Shown: in pieces, positions 41,957 to 49,810 of the stretch
Layout: each line of letters begins with the position of its first letter
Numbering within the stretch: the stretch's first letter is position 1
NCBI RefSeq assembly: GCF_013019105.1
Contig: NZ_BLTE01000019.1
Coordinates: 1-63,585 of the forward strand
Length of the DNA: 63,585 bases
From: Fundidesulfovibrio magnetotacticus
GTDB taxonomy: Bacteria > Desulfobacterota > Desulfovibrionia > Desulfovibrionales > Desulfovibrionaceae
Direction: 5' to 3'
Notes under the pieces: model-generated
Databases searched by the model: none
Told to the model about the DNA's origin: nothing
Seen by the model: the letters and a program-made list of their open reading frames with translations, nothing else
Program-made: the position numbers and the translations under genes

Positions 41957-41973
41957 CGGCACGATTCCCGCAA
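41957..41973 (+). promoter_or_regulatory. Sigma-54-like promoter of the DUF2318 operon
   Basis: CGGCACG-ATTC-CCGCA: GG (41958-41959) and GC (41970-41971) separated by 10 bases; less perfect than the zraP promoter at the -12 side. About 75 bases before the GTG start. Confidence 0.65.
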
Positions 41974-42046
41974 GTGCGGTCGGGTTTACCCGGCGGCGCA
42001 CGGCCGCCCGCAGTGAGCCAACATCCCATCCCGAGAGGTACCCCGC

Positions 42047-42451
42047 GTGAAACGCCTGCTCCTGACCCTGACGCTTCTTCTGTCGCTCCCCTTTGCAGCC
42101 TCCGCCGCCGACGACTCGGTGCGCATCCCACTCAAGGACGTGAGCGAGACGGCCAAGTTCTACAAGCACGACGAGGGCGGCGTGACGGTGAAATATTTCC
42201 TGATCAAGGCCCCCGACGGCACGGTGCGCGTGGCCCTGGACGCCTGCGACGTCTGCTACCCCGAGAAGAAGGGCTACAAGCAGCAGGGCGAGTTCATGGT
42301 GTGCGTGAACTGCGGCATGAAGTTCCACGTGTCGCGCGTGAGCCTGGTGAAGGGCGGCTGCAACCCGCATCCCGTCGCCTCCAAGGTGGAGGGCGACATG
42401 GTGGTGATCCCCAAAGCCGAACTCGCAGCCGGCGTGAAGTACTTCAAGTAG
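42047..42451 (+). CDS. DUF2318-family periplasmic Cys-rich protein
   Basis: 134 residues. Signal peptide about 1-20 (ends A-S-A). DUF2318 core: D-A-C-D-V-C-Y-P-E-K-K-G-Y, V-C-V-N-C-G-M-K-F, and G-G-C-N-P, a paired-cysteine metal/haem-like site. In Campylobacter a DUF2318 protein with an FtsX permease and ABC ATPase accompanies the P19/Ftr1 iron-uptake system; here the same trio occurs without Ftr1 or P19. GTG start after GAGAGG. Confidence 0.88.
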   Translation: MKRLLLTLTLLLSLPFAASAADDSVRIPLKDVSETAKFYKHDEGGVTVKYFLIKAPDGTVRVALDACDVCYPEKKGYKQQGEFMVCVNCGMKFHVSRVSLVKGGCNPHPVASKVEGDMVVIPKAELAAGVKYFK

Positions 42452-42461
42452 GCGTGCTTCC

Positions 42462-43622
42462 ATGAACCTCCTCACGCTTCCGGCGCGCACGCTGCGGCGC
42501 AAGCTGGCGCGCACGCTGCTGCTCACGATGGTGTTCGCCCTGGGCATCTGCTCGGTGGTGGCGCTCAACTACGTGTCCACGGCCGTGGGCGACTCCATGG
42601 AGAAGAAGCTGACGGCCTACGGCGCAAACATCCTGCTCCAGCCCCGGGTGGAAACGCTCTCGGTGGGCTACGGCGGCTTCAGCCTGGGCAGCGTGGCCTT
42701 CGACGCGAAGCACCTCACGGCCGAACAGGTGGCGCGGGTGCGCTCCATCGAACTCAAGGAGCGCATTGCGGCCGTGGCCCCCAAGTTCATGGCCCTGGCC
42801 AAGGTGGCCGGGCGCTCCGTGGCCATGATCGGCGTGGACTGGCCCGAGGAGCTGATGATCAAGAGCTACTGGGGCTTCGAGGGCCGCCCGGCCGACGCCC
42901 CCGGCGAGGTGCTGGCCGGGGCCAAGGCGGCGCAGGCCCTGGGCCTGCGGCCCGGCGACTCCTTCGAGGCCAACGGGACGCGCTTCACGGTGGCCGGGGT
43001 GCTCACGCCCTCGGGCTCCGAGGACGACAACGTGGTCTTCGCGGGCCTGGCCGACCTCCAGGCGGCCTTCGGCCAGCCCGGGGCCATCCACTTCGCGGAG
43101 GTGGCGGCGCTGTGTTCGGGCTGCCCCATCGACGAGATCGTGGCCCAGATCCAGCAGGTGCTGCCCGAGGTGGACATCGTGGCCATGCAGAAGGTGGTGA
43201 AGAGCCGCATGTACACCATCCATTTCGTGCAACACCTGGCGCTGATCGTGAGCGTGATCCTGCTGGTGACGGCCTGCTTCATGATCGCCCTGTCGCTGTT
43301 GGCCTCGGTGAACGAGCGCAAGCACGAGATCGGCGTGCTGCGCTCGCTGGGGTATTCGCGGGCGGCGGTGTTCTCGATCTTCAGCGTGGAGGCCCTGATC
43401 ATCGGCATGGCGGCCGGGCTGATCGGCTATTTCGGCGGCTTCGGGGTGAGCCTCAAGGTGATGGACATGCTGGACCTGGCCAAGGAGTCGAGCCTTTCCA
43501 TGGAGCCCCTGCACCTGGCGGCCACGCTGGGCGGCGTGGCCCTGGTCTCGTGCCTGAGCTCCGTGATCCCGGCCTGGAAGGCCGCCAACACCGAGCCCAG
43601 CCAGGCCCTGGTGATGCTCTAA
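42462..43622 (+). CDS. FtsX/MacB-type ABC transporter permease
   Basis: 386 residues. One membrane helix near 20-40, a periplasmic (MacB-core-like) domain (about 45-255), and three helices near 262-285, 310-335 and 352-375 with E-R-K-H-E-I-G-V-L-R-S-L-G-Y, the FtsX coupling motif. Partner of the ATPase gene that follows. Starts 10 bases after the DUF2318 gene. Confidence 0.9.
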   Translation: MNLLTLPARTLRRKLARTLLLTMVFALGICSVVALNYVSTAVGDSMEKKLTAYGANILLQPRVETLSVGYGGFSLGSVAFDAKHLTAEQVARVRSIELKERIAAVAPKFMALAKVAGRSVAMIGVDWPEELMIKSYWGFEGRPADAPGEVLAGAKAAQALGLRPGDSFEANGTRFTVAGVLTPSGSEDDNVVFAGLADLQAAFGQPGAIHFAEVAALCSGCPIDEIVAQIQQVLPEVDIVAMQKVVKSRMYTIHFVQHLALIVSVILLVTACFMIALSLLASVNERKHEIGVLRSLGYSRAAVFSIFSVEALIIGMAAGLIGYFGGFGVSLKVMDMLDLAKESSLSMEPLHLAATLGGVALVSCLSSVIPAWKAANTEPSQALVML

Positions 43623-43649
43623 CCTGGGTCCGCCCAGAGGATAACGACC

Positions 43650-44321
43650 ATGCTGCAAGCCTTGAACGTCTCGAAATCCTTCGGCGACACGCCCGTGCTG
43701 CGCGACGTCTCCGTCTGCGTGGGCGCGGGCGAGTTCGCCTGCGTGGTGGGCCGCTCCGGCTCGGGCAAGTCCACGCTTTTGAACGTGCTCTCCTCGCTGC
43801 TTCGGCCGGACCAGGGCCGCGTGCTCTACCGCGAGCGCGAGGTGTCGGCCATGGGCGAGGGCGAACTGAACGCCCTGCGCCACGGCGATTTCTCCATGAT
43901 CTTCCAGCTGCACCACCTGCTGCCCTACCTGACGGCCCTGGAGAACGTGATGCTGCCCTACATGAACAGCCTGCGCCCCGTGAGCGGGGAGACGCGGGAC
44001 AAGGCCAGGGAGTGCCTGGCGCGCGTGGGCCTCGCGGGCAAGGAGGAGCGCCTGCCGGGCAAGCTCTCCGGCGGCGAGCAGCAGCGCGTGGCCATCGCCC
44101 GGGCGCTGGTGAAGAGCCCCTCGGTGCTCTTCGCCGACGAGCCCACGGGCAGCCTGGACAAGAAGAACGGCGACGCCGTGATCGAACTGCTGCGCGACGT
44201 GCACCGCGACGGCGTGGCCGTGGTGATGGTCACGCACGACCTGGGGTACGCCAAGCTCGCGGACCGCACCGTGGTGATGGAAGACGGCCAGGTGGTGGAG
44301 GACGGCGGCCCCGGCTGCTAG
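43650..44321 (+). CDS. ABC transporter ATP-binding protein (LolD/MacB-type)
   Basis: 223 residues. Walker A G-R-S-G-S-G-K-S-T, Q-loop F-Q-L-H-H-L, signature L-S-G-G-E-Q-Q-R, Walker B V-L-F-A-D-E-P-T-G-S-L-D, H-loop V-T-H-D. Energises the FtsX permease. Ends before a hairpin shared with the next convergent gene. Confidence 0.95.
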   Translation: MLQALNVSKSFGDTPVLRDVSVCVGAGEFACVVGRSGSGKSTLLNVLSSLLRPDQGRVLYREREVSAMGEGELNALRHGDFSMIFQLHHLLPYLTALENVMLPYMNSLRPVSGETRDKARECLARVGLAGKEERLPGKLSGGEQQRVAIARALVKSPSVLFADEPTGSLDKKNGDAVIELLRDVHRDGVAVVMVTHDLGYAKLADRTVVMEDGQVVEDGGPGC

Positions 44322-44344
44322 ACCGGCCGCACCGGAAGGCATTT

Positions 44345-44386
44345 CGCGACGCCCGGCCTTCCCGCGTGGAGCGCCGGGCGTTCCGC
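44345..44386. terminator. Hairpin between convergent operons
   Basis: CGCCCGGC ... GCCGGGCG with extra CGCG/CGCG pairing; weak T-tract. Confidence 0.6.
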
Positions 44387-44388
44387 GT

Positions 44389-45399
44389 CTACTGGGCCTT
44401 GTCCCCCGGCAGGGCCAGCCCGTCGCTGGCCAGGGCGGCGTCCAGTGCCGCGCGCCATGTGGCGTACTGCGCCCTGAATTCGGCTGCTGCCTTACGGACG
44501 GCGGGGTTGTTGCCTAGCTCTCCGATCTGCCGGGCTGTTTTTTCGCTTTCCTCGAAATCGAACAACATGAAGTTCAACCCAGCCACGGCATACGCTTCCT
44601 GCGCCTTGACTTCAGGGATATCCTTGTAGTGCTGCGTGACTCCGTAGAGAAGCGCCATGGTCATCACGCTGTGGATGCGCAGCGCCAGGCGTTGCGTCAT
44701 GCCATGAATGATAAGCGGCTCAACGCACTGATCACCGTCCATACTGAAGCCACCTGACAACGGGTCAAACCGCATACTTATGTTCTGGAACGTGGAGATC
44801 GCCTCCTGGGACGCGCGCTCCAAATCAAGATACTTCTGGCCCAACCCTGAGAAAACATCTTCGCCCGGCGTCCCCATTTCGCTGGAGGCGTATGGCCACC
44901 GATCCAACAGGTCTTTAACATGACCTCTGAATCCCTTCAGGATGTTCCGCAGTTCCTCGTCCTTGACGAATGTATCCCGGACAACGTCGATCCGGCGCTC
45001 CATATCGTCTCTCTTGGCATACATCGTCGCGACAAGGCTTTTGTCAAAACGAAAATCAGTCTGTGTTTTCCAAGAAATCAGACTATCTAGGAAGAACGTC
45101 CACGCCACAACATCTGAATAATTTATCAATTCCGCAACATAGCCTACCAGGCCTGCATTGACGAACGCTTGGCAACGGATTGCGTCTCTAGACCTGTCAA
45201 GAGCCATTGACTCCTCTTGCAACCCCAATCTAATGTTCTCCTTCCTAATCGCGTAAAGCCTTTCAAGGTAATCACCTCTTGATTCGATGTACTTTCTAAC
45301 ATCCTGTTCTGATTTAATCGCGGCCATACACGGTGACACTGCCAAACAATAAACAAATGCCGTCACCATGACGCACAGCAGCCCACCCAATGCACGCAT
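44389..45399 (-). CDS. Secreted protein of unknown function
   Basis: 336 residues. Signal peptide about 1-27 (ends P-C-M-A-A). The mature part is mostly helical with few charged motifs; two Cys (R-C-Q-A-F, D-Q-C-V). AT-richer than the window. ATG 45399 is preferred to GTG 45408 because of ribosome-site spacing. Third gene of the cluster headed by the CCCACAT palindrome. No family recognised. Confidence 0.65.
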   Translation of the reverse strand: MRALGGLLCVMVTAFVYCLAVSPCMAAIKSEQDVRKYIESRGDYLERLYAIRKENIRLGLQEESMALDRSRDAIRCQAFVNAGLVGYVAELINYSDVVAWTFFLDSLISWKTQTDFRFDKSLVATMYAKRDDMERRIDVVRDTFVKDEELRNILKGFRGHVKDLLDRWPYASSEMGTPGEDVFSGLGQKYLDLERASQEAISTFQNISMRFDPLSGGFSMDGDQCVEPLIIHGMTQRLALRIHSVMTMALLYGVTQHYKDIPEVKAQEAYAVAGLNFMLFDFEESEKTARQIGELGNNPAVRKAAAEFRAQYATWRAALDAALASDGLALPGDKAQ

Positions 45400-45459
45400 A
45401 GTTCGCACCCTTGCGGACAGCCGGCCCGCAAACCGTGGACCGGCTGTCCGTCATTCTGT

Positions 45460-46281
45460 TCAGCGTTGATTCTCCAAGGCCTTCCCGGTGGCCGACCCTG
45501 CGTTCATGTACTTGTCCATCAGGTCTTGGGCCTGCAGCGTCGTGGACGATCCTACGCCCCGCGTGACGCCTACACCGGCCTTCCACAGCGAAGCCGCGCC
45601 ACTGGCAGCTTCCTTCGGCTTGATCTCCTCGCCTCCCCAAGCTCGCGCGCCCTGGACGAGAGCTTGCGTCGGCGAGATCAGACTGCCTGCCGCGCCCTTC
45701 AAATACGACTGTGCGCCTCCGAGCATCTTGATGGGCGACAGGCCGAATTGAAGCACTCTGTTTCCAGCATATCGCGGCGTGAAATCCGTCTCGATCCCCG
45801 TCCACCGCGTCAACAGCCCACGCGAACCCGTTTCCAGCATATCCACGGCCCAATCGTGCGGCGTGAGCTTGTCCCTCATGACGTTGTCCAGGCCGCCCTT
45901 GTTGTTGTCCACGTAGTCTAGATACCAGTCACCGGCCGCCTTGATCCCCCTGCCGACCATGCCGCCGTCGGGGCCGATCAGGGGCTCTTCCTTCTTCATC
46001 TCGTACCCGGTGACGCCCTTGGAAAGCGACTCCAGGCGGGCCTGCTTCGGGTCGTAGCTGCCCGAGAAGAGCGAGGCCAGCTTCTCCCGGCGGCCCGGCC
46101 CCAGGGTGTGCGTCAGGCTCGGGGCGGTCCATGACGGCTCGCCGCCGTCGCCGCCCGTAAGACGCCATCCATCGGATGTGTCCAGCCCCAATCCGGCAGA
46201 ACCTGTATCGTTTTCGCTGAACGAGTTCGACTGACTGTCTGCCAGTGGCGTCTCGATGTTGTCAATGTCTTCAACGCCCAT
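45460..46281 (-). CDS. Hypothetical protein of the palindrome-headed cluster
   Basis: 273 residues, no signal peptide. Ala/Gly-rich with a long helical C-terminal half; W-R-L-T-G-G-D-G-G-E and H-D-W-A-V-D-M-L-E-T-G-S-R-G-L-L are the most distinctive parts. No family recognised; composition resembles phage-internal or secreted-effector proteins, but that is only impression. Start at ATG 46281 after GGGAGG; overlaps the previous gene by 11 bases. Confidence 0.65.
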   Translation of the reverse strand: MGVEDIDNIETPLADSQSNSFSENDTGSAGLGLDTSDGWRLTGGDGGEPSWTAPSLTHTLGPGRREKLASLFSGSYDPKQARLESLSKGVTGYEMKKEEPLIGPDGGMVGRGIKAAGDWYLDYVDNNKGGLDNVMRDKLTPHDWAVDMLETGSRGLLTRWTGIETDFTPRYAGNRVLQFGLSPIKMLGGAQSYLKGAAGSLISPTQALVQGARAWGGEEIKPKEAASGAASLWKAGVGVTRGVGSSTTLQAQDLMDKYMNAGSATGKALENQR

Positions 46282-46717
46282 GGCGGCCTCCCTGGGTTTG
46301 GCGCCCTTCGCGCAGGGAACCGGCCTGTCCGGACCAGCCCAACGGGTAAAGTTCCTCCTCGGCCAGGTCGCGCACCTCGGCATAGACATCCAGAAGCTGC
46401 GCGGGGTTGCCCATCAGCACACGCCAGAAGGCCGTCTCCGCCTTGGCGGGCCAACTCTCCACCACGTCGAACAGCAGGTTGACCGTGGGGCCGAACAGGG
46501 GATCGACGGACTCCAGCCACGCCACAAGACGCCGCGAGGCCGCCTCACGGCGTTCGGCGTGTCCGGGCGGGAGAGCCCATCCGGGCAGGCCGGGAGGCTC
46601 GCAAAGGAAGCGGCCGAGTTCGGGATCGGCGACAAGGGCACGGCCCATCTCGGCGGTGGTCGGACGCGCCTTGGGCAGGGAGAGCAGTTTCAGTCGGGGT
46701 TCGGGAAATCGATGCAT
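46271..46717 (-). CDS. Hypothetical protein, first gene of the palindrome-headed cluster
   Basis: 148 residues, no signal peptide. Helical, with a Leu-rich middle (W-L-E-S-V-D-P-L-F-G-P-T-V-N-L-L-F-D) and a low-complexity tail. AAGGAGG precedes ATG 46717. It lies 65 bases after the palindrome at 46782-46801, which overlaps the stop of the ykgJ-like gene. No family recognised. Confidence 0.65.
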   Translation of the reverse strand: MHRFPEPRLKLLSLPKARPTTAEMGRALVADPELGRFLCEPPGLPGWALPPGHAERREAASRRLVAWLESVDPLFGPTVNLLFDVVESWPAKAETAFWRVLMGNPAQLLDVYAEVRDLAEEELYPLGWSGQAGSLREGRQTQGGRHGR

Positions 46718-46781
46718 GGGTCCTCCTTGGACTTTCGCCAGGGTCCAGGAGACAGTCTCCACAAAACGGAATCCCGCGCAA

Positions 46782-46801
46782 CCCACATACCGCTATGTGG
46801 G
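46782..46801. promoter_or_regulatory. 20-bp palindrome, probable operator (shared with 39891-39910)
   Basis: CCCACAT-ACCGCT-ATGTGGG; arms identical to the copy at 39.9 kb. It overlaps the last codons of the YkgJ-like gene. Confidence 0.7.
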
Positions 46802-47197
46802 CAACCTCTCACATTTCCGCCTCAATTCGATGCGGAAGCCGCAGCCGGGCAGCAGGTCGTGCCCGGCCAGCCAGGTGGAGGGGCGGGGGTAGTCGCGGCA
46901 GAGGGCCAGACGGCTGGCGTAATCGCCGCAGCGGCGGTCCGTCAGCAGGTTGCAGGCGAAGAGCAACACGCCCGTCGGCGTGCGCCCCGTGATCCGGAAG
47001 CGCGCGAAGCCCGGGTCCTCCCGGACCAGGGCCTCAAAGCGCTCGGGCACGGTGATAAGCCCCCCCTCGGCAGTCAGGCAGAGGCTTTCGCAGCACGCGC
47101 CGCAGCGCAGGCACGCCCCGGACACCGCCACCTCGCGCCGCGCGAGCCAAGCGTACAGGGAGCGGGCAGCCCCCAGCACCGCCTCGGGGGTGAACAC
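46793..47197 (-). CDS. YkgJ-family cysteine-cluster protein (putative zinc/iron chelating)
   Basis: 134 residues. The C-L-R-C-G-A-C-C-E motif (about 30-38) and later C-N-L-L, C-G-D-Y, L-C-R-D-Y-P-R-P, G-C-G-F fit the YkgJ/CxxCxxCC family, which may bind iron, zinc or a [Fe-S] cluster. GTG start 16 bases after the TSUP stop. Stop codon lies inside the palindrome. Confidence 0.85.
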   Translation of the reverse strand: MFTPEAVLGAARSLYAWLARREVAVSGACLRCGACCESLCLTAEGGLITVPERFEALVREDPGFARFRITGRTPTGVLLFACNLLTDRRCGDYASRLALCRDYPRPSTWLAGHDLLPGCGFRIELRRKCERLPT

Positions 47198-47213
47198 GGC
47201 GTCGCCCCGGGGC

Positions 47214-48140
47214 CTAGAACAGGGCTTCCTTCAGGTAGCGTAGCGCCAGGAGCACGATGAGCACCGCCAGCATGCCCTTGATGAGCTTGGCGGGCACGTG
47301 TTTCTGGCAGCGCGCGCCCAGGTACATGCCGCACATGCCGCCCAGCCCGAAGAGCACCCCCAGGGTGTAGTCCGGGGCCACCGAGAGATTGGGGTAGAAG
47401 GGCGCGATGGCCTGGTAGAAGGCCACCCCGGCCACGGAGGTCACGAAGGTGCCCATGAGCGCCGCGCCGGCCACCGTGTGCACCGGCAGCCCGTAGAAGG
47501 CCACGAAGAACGGCGCGATGATCGCCCCGCCGCCGATGCCGTAGATGCCCCCCACGATGCCCACCAGGAAGCTCAGCCCGAAGATGCCCGTGGTCTTCAC
47601 GCAGTAGCTCTCGCCCTGGAACTCGTAGGCCAGGCGCGATAGCGTGAACGCTGTGACGTGCACGAGCCCCGCGCCCTTGGGGCCTTGGCAGTCCGCCTTG
47701 GCCTTGGGGTCCTGCGCGGTGGGGGCGGGCTTTGCCGGGGCCTTGCGCTTCCAGAGGTCCCAGGCCATGCGCCCGCCCACGTAGAGCAGCACGAAGGCCG
47801 CGAAGGCCTTGAAGCTTCCGGGGTCCGGCAGCCACGTCACGCGCACCACCGCCCCGATGAGCACCCCCGGCAGCGTGCCCAGCACCACCACCCACGTGAG
47901 CGGCCAGACCATGCGCCCCTCGCGCACGAAGCGCCACACCCCGCTGGGGATGGCCACGATGTTGTAGAGCTGGTTGGTGGAGCTCACCGAGGGGTTCACG
48001 TACCCCAGCACGCTCATCTGGAACGGCAGGAGCAGAAACGCCCCCGAAACGCCCCCCATGGACGTGACGAACGAGATGACCAGAGCCACAAGGGGGGGGA
48101 CCAGCGGATTGACCTCGATGCCTGCTGCCGGGAAGTACAT
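47214..48140 (-). CDS. TSUP-family (TauE/SafE) anion permease
   Basis: 308 residues, about eight membrane helices. TSUP features: G-V-S-G-A-F-L-L-L-P early, the second-half repeat G-G-I-Y-G-I-G-G-G-A-I-I-A-P, and a cytosolic loop of about 35 residues with K-A-P-A-K-P. AGGAG before ATG 48140; the frame continues upstream through the promoter region. In sulfate reducers TSUP genes divergent from TunR are TunR-repressed and probably handle molybdate/tungstate or sulfonate-like anions. Confidence 0.9.
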   Translation of the reverse strand: MYFPAAGIEVNPLVPPLVALVISFVTSMGGVSGAFLLLPFQMSVLGYVNPSVSSTNQLYNIVAIPSGVWRFVREGRMVWPLTWVVVLGTLPGVLIGAVVRVTWLPDPGSFKAFAAFVLLYVGGRMAWDLWKRKAPAKPAPTAQDPKAKADCQGPKGAGLVHVTAFTLSRLAYEFQGESYCVKTTGIFGLSFLVGIVGGIYGIGGGAIIAPFFVAFYGLPVHTVAGAALMGTFVTSVAGVAFYQAIAPFYPNLSVAPDYTLGVLFGLGGMCGMYLGARCQKHVPAKLIKGMLAVLIVLLALRYLKEALF

Positions 48141-48197
48141 GGGATCGCTCCTGATGTCGTTCGTGGCCGTTGGGATCGCCGGGCTCCGGGCATTTAC

Positions 48198-48223
48198 GTC
48201 ACGCTTATTTTCTTTTACGTGAC
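48198..48223. promoter_or_regulatory. Possible TunR site 1 (TSUP promoter)
   Basis: GTCACG-N14-CGTGAC in the divergent region, near the TSUP start. Spacing is identical to site 2 and gives a roughly 30-bp recombinase-like dyad. Confidence 0.65.
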
Positions 48224-48242
48224 TCTTGCCTACCCCGGACGG

Positions 48243-48275
48243 AATCACTTGTCTAGCGGAAACAGTGATTATACT
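48243..48275 (+). promoter_or_regulatory. Possible TunR site 2 overlapping the tunR promoter
   Basis: AATCACT-N14-AGTGATT (48243-48270) overlaps a TATACT -10 (48270-48275) with TTGTCT (48249-48254) as -35 after 15 bases. Suggests autoregulation. Confidence 0.6.
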
Positions 48276-48300
48276 GGGATGACACTCCTGGAGGTCCCCC

Positions 48301-49374
48301 ATGCTCCCACGCGATCCGGCCCCCGCCGACGCCTCCGACCGGCTCCCGCCGGGCAAGGTGTTCTCCATCCCCGAGGACGTCAAGTGGCTGGACCCGCTCC
48401 AATTGGAGGCGCTCACCGGGGCCTTCCGGGCATGGCACGCCGGGGCCGCGACCCCGGGGGCGCGCCGGGCGCGCAGCCGGGTGTGGGCCGCCTATCTGCT
48501 TTTGCGCTACACGGGCGCGCGCCTGGGCGAGGTGCTGGCCGTGGACGACCTGGAGGACCTTGACCTGGAACGAGGCATGGTGAGCCTGGGGCGGCAAGGA
48601 GAGGCCCCCGGACGCCGGGTGGAGCTGCCCGCCGACGCGGCGGCCGAGTTGCGCGCCTGCCTGGAGCACCCCGACTGCCGCCCCCTGCGCGGCAGGATGC
48701 TCCAACTGGACCAGGGCTTCGTGCGCAAGAAGTTCTACGAGCGCGGCCGGGAGGCCGGGCTCCCCAGGGAGCTGGCCAACGCCAGCGCGCTGCGCAAGTC
48801 CCGGGCCATCGAGCTGTTGCGCAGCGACGTGCCCCTCGCGGTGGTGCAGGCCCTGCTGGGGCACTCCACGGCCAGCCTCACGGCCGCCTGCCAGGACTTC
48901 TCCGACGACGACGTGCGCCGCATCCTCTCGCGCTTCGTGCGCCGCGAGGCCACGCGCCGCACCAGCGCGCGCAACGCCTTCCACGGCCGGGTGGCGCGCG
49001 TGGCGCGCGGCGACATCCAGTCACTGGTGGAGCTGGAGACGCTGGGCGGGTTCGCCCTGCGCGCGCTCATCACCAACGACAGCCTCGAGGTGCTGGAACT
49101 CTCCCGCGACAAGATGGCCACGGCCCGGGTGAAGGCCCCGTGGGTGTCGGTGTTTCCCGGGGCCAACAGGCCGCGCGCGGGCGCGTCCAACGCCTTCCCG
49201 GGGCGGGTGGAGCGCGTCACCCTGGGCGAACTGGCCGCCGAGGTGATCCTGGAGCTGCCGGGCGGCACGCGCCTGTGCGCCGTGGTGGAGCGCGAAGAGG
49301 CCCGCGAACTGAGAGAGGGCATGCCCGCCTGGGGAGTCTTCCCCTCGGGCGCGGTGATCCTGGACCTGGACTGA
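48301..49374 (+). CDS. tunR: TunR-family tungstate/molybdate-responsive regulator
   Basis: 357 residues. N-terminal 215 residues resemble a XerC/XerD tyrosine recombinase: T-G-A-R-L-G-E-V-L-A-V, L-R-K-S-R-A-I-E-L-L and L-L-G-H-S-T-A-S-L-T-A-A-C, in which the catalytic Tyr position is Cys, so it should bind but not cut DNA. Two TOBE-like (ModE-type) oxyanion domains follow (about 222-290 and 296-357, A-R-N-A-F-H-G-R-V and S-N-A-F-P-G-R-V). This is the published TunR architecture of sulfate reducers. Divergent from the TSUP gene. Ribosome site GGAGG. Confidence 0.92.
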   Translation: MLPRDPAPADASDRLPPGKVFSIPEDVKWLDPLQLEALTGAFRAWHAGAATPGARRARSRVWAAYLLLRYTGARLGEVLAVDDLEDLDLERGMVSLGRQGEAPGRRVELPADAAAELRACLEHPDCRPLRGRMLQLDQGFVRKKFYERGREAGLPRELANASALRKSRAIELLRSDVPLAVVQALLGHSTASLTAACQDFSDDDVRRILSRFVRREATRRTSARNAFHGRVARVARGDIQSLVELETLGGFALRALITNDSLEVLELSRDKMATARVKAPWVSVFPGANRPRAGASNAFPGRVERVTLGELAAEVILELPGGTRLCAVVEREEARELREGMPAWGVFPSGAVILDLD

Positions 49375-49390
49375 GGCCGCACCAACGGCG

Positions 49391-49423
49391 AAAGGCCGGA
49401 CCGGGGAACTCCCGATCCGGCCT
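49391..49423. terminator. Terminator between tunR and rpmB
   Basis: AGGCCGGA ... TCCGGCCT with inner pairing, A/T flanks on both sides. Confidence 0.65.
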
Positions 49424-49447
49424 GGAAAGGCTTCGAGGCGTAAGGCC

Positions 49448-49660
49448 CTACTCGGCCTTGGCGCGCGCGACGGGCTTGACCACCGCGCCGGAGCGCAGGC
49501 AGCGGGTGCACACCGTCATGGTGCAGACTTCGCCGGAGGCCTTCTGGGCGCGCACCTGGCGCAGGTTGGGCACGAAGCGGCGCTTGCTCTTGTTGTTGGC
49601 GTGGGAGACGTTGTTGCCGACCTGGGGCTTTTTCCCGCAGTTTTCGCAGACCTTGGACAT
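49448..49660 (-). CDS. rpmB: 50S ribosomal protein L28
   Basis: 70 residues. [12 protein letters not shown] start and C-T-R-C-L-R near 51-56, the zinc-binding (C+) form. N-V-S-H-A-N-N-K-S is the L28 signature. Divergent from the DUF177 gene. Confidence 0.95.
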   Translation of the reverse strand: MSKVCENCGKKPQVGNNVSHANNKSKRRFVPNLRQVRAQKASGEVCTMTVCTRCLRSGAVVKPVARAKAE

Positions 49661-49757
49661 ATCGCTACCTCCAGACAGGGTGATGCCCCTGGAAATGAAA
49701 ATCTCGTCAAAGGGAAGCGATGCTTACACGCACTTTTTCAGGCTGGCAAGCTTTTTG

Positions 49758-49786
49758 TTGACAGAACCACGGGGCACGATTATTCG
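49758..49786 (+). promoter_or_regulatory. Sigma-70-type promoter of the rpmF-fab operon
   Basis: TTGACA (49758-49763), 17-base spacer, TATTCG (49781-49786), 25 bases before the DUF177 start. Confidence 0.7.
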
Positions 49787-49810
49787 GCGTTGTTTCCCGG
49801 AGGACGAAGC

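Noticed and set aside
48301-49374. Phage integrase indicating an integrated element
   Set aside because: The catalytic Tyr is replaced and two TOBE domains follow; it is a TunR-type regulator, and no attachment sites flank it.
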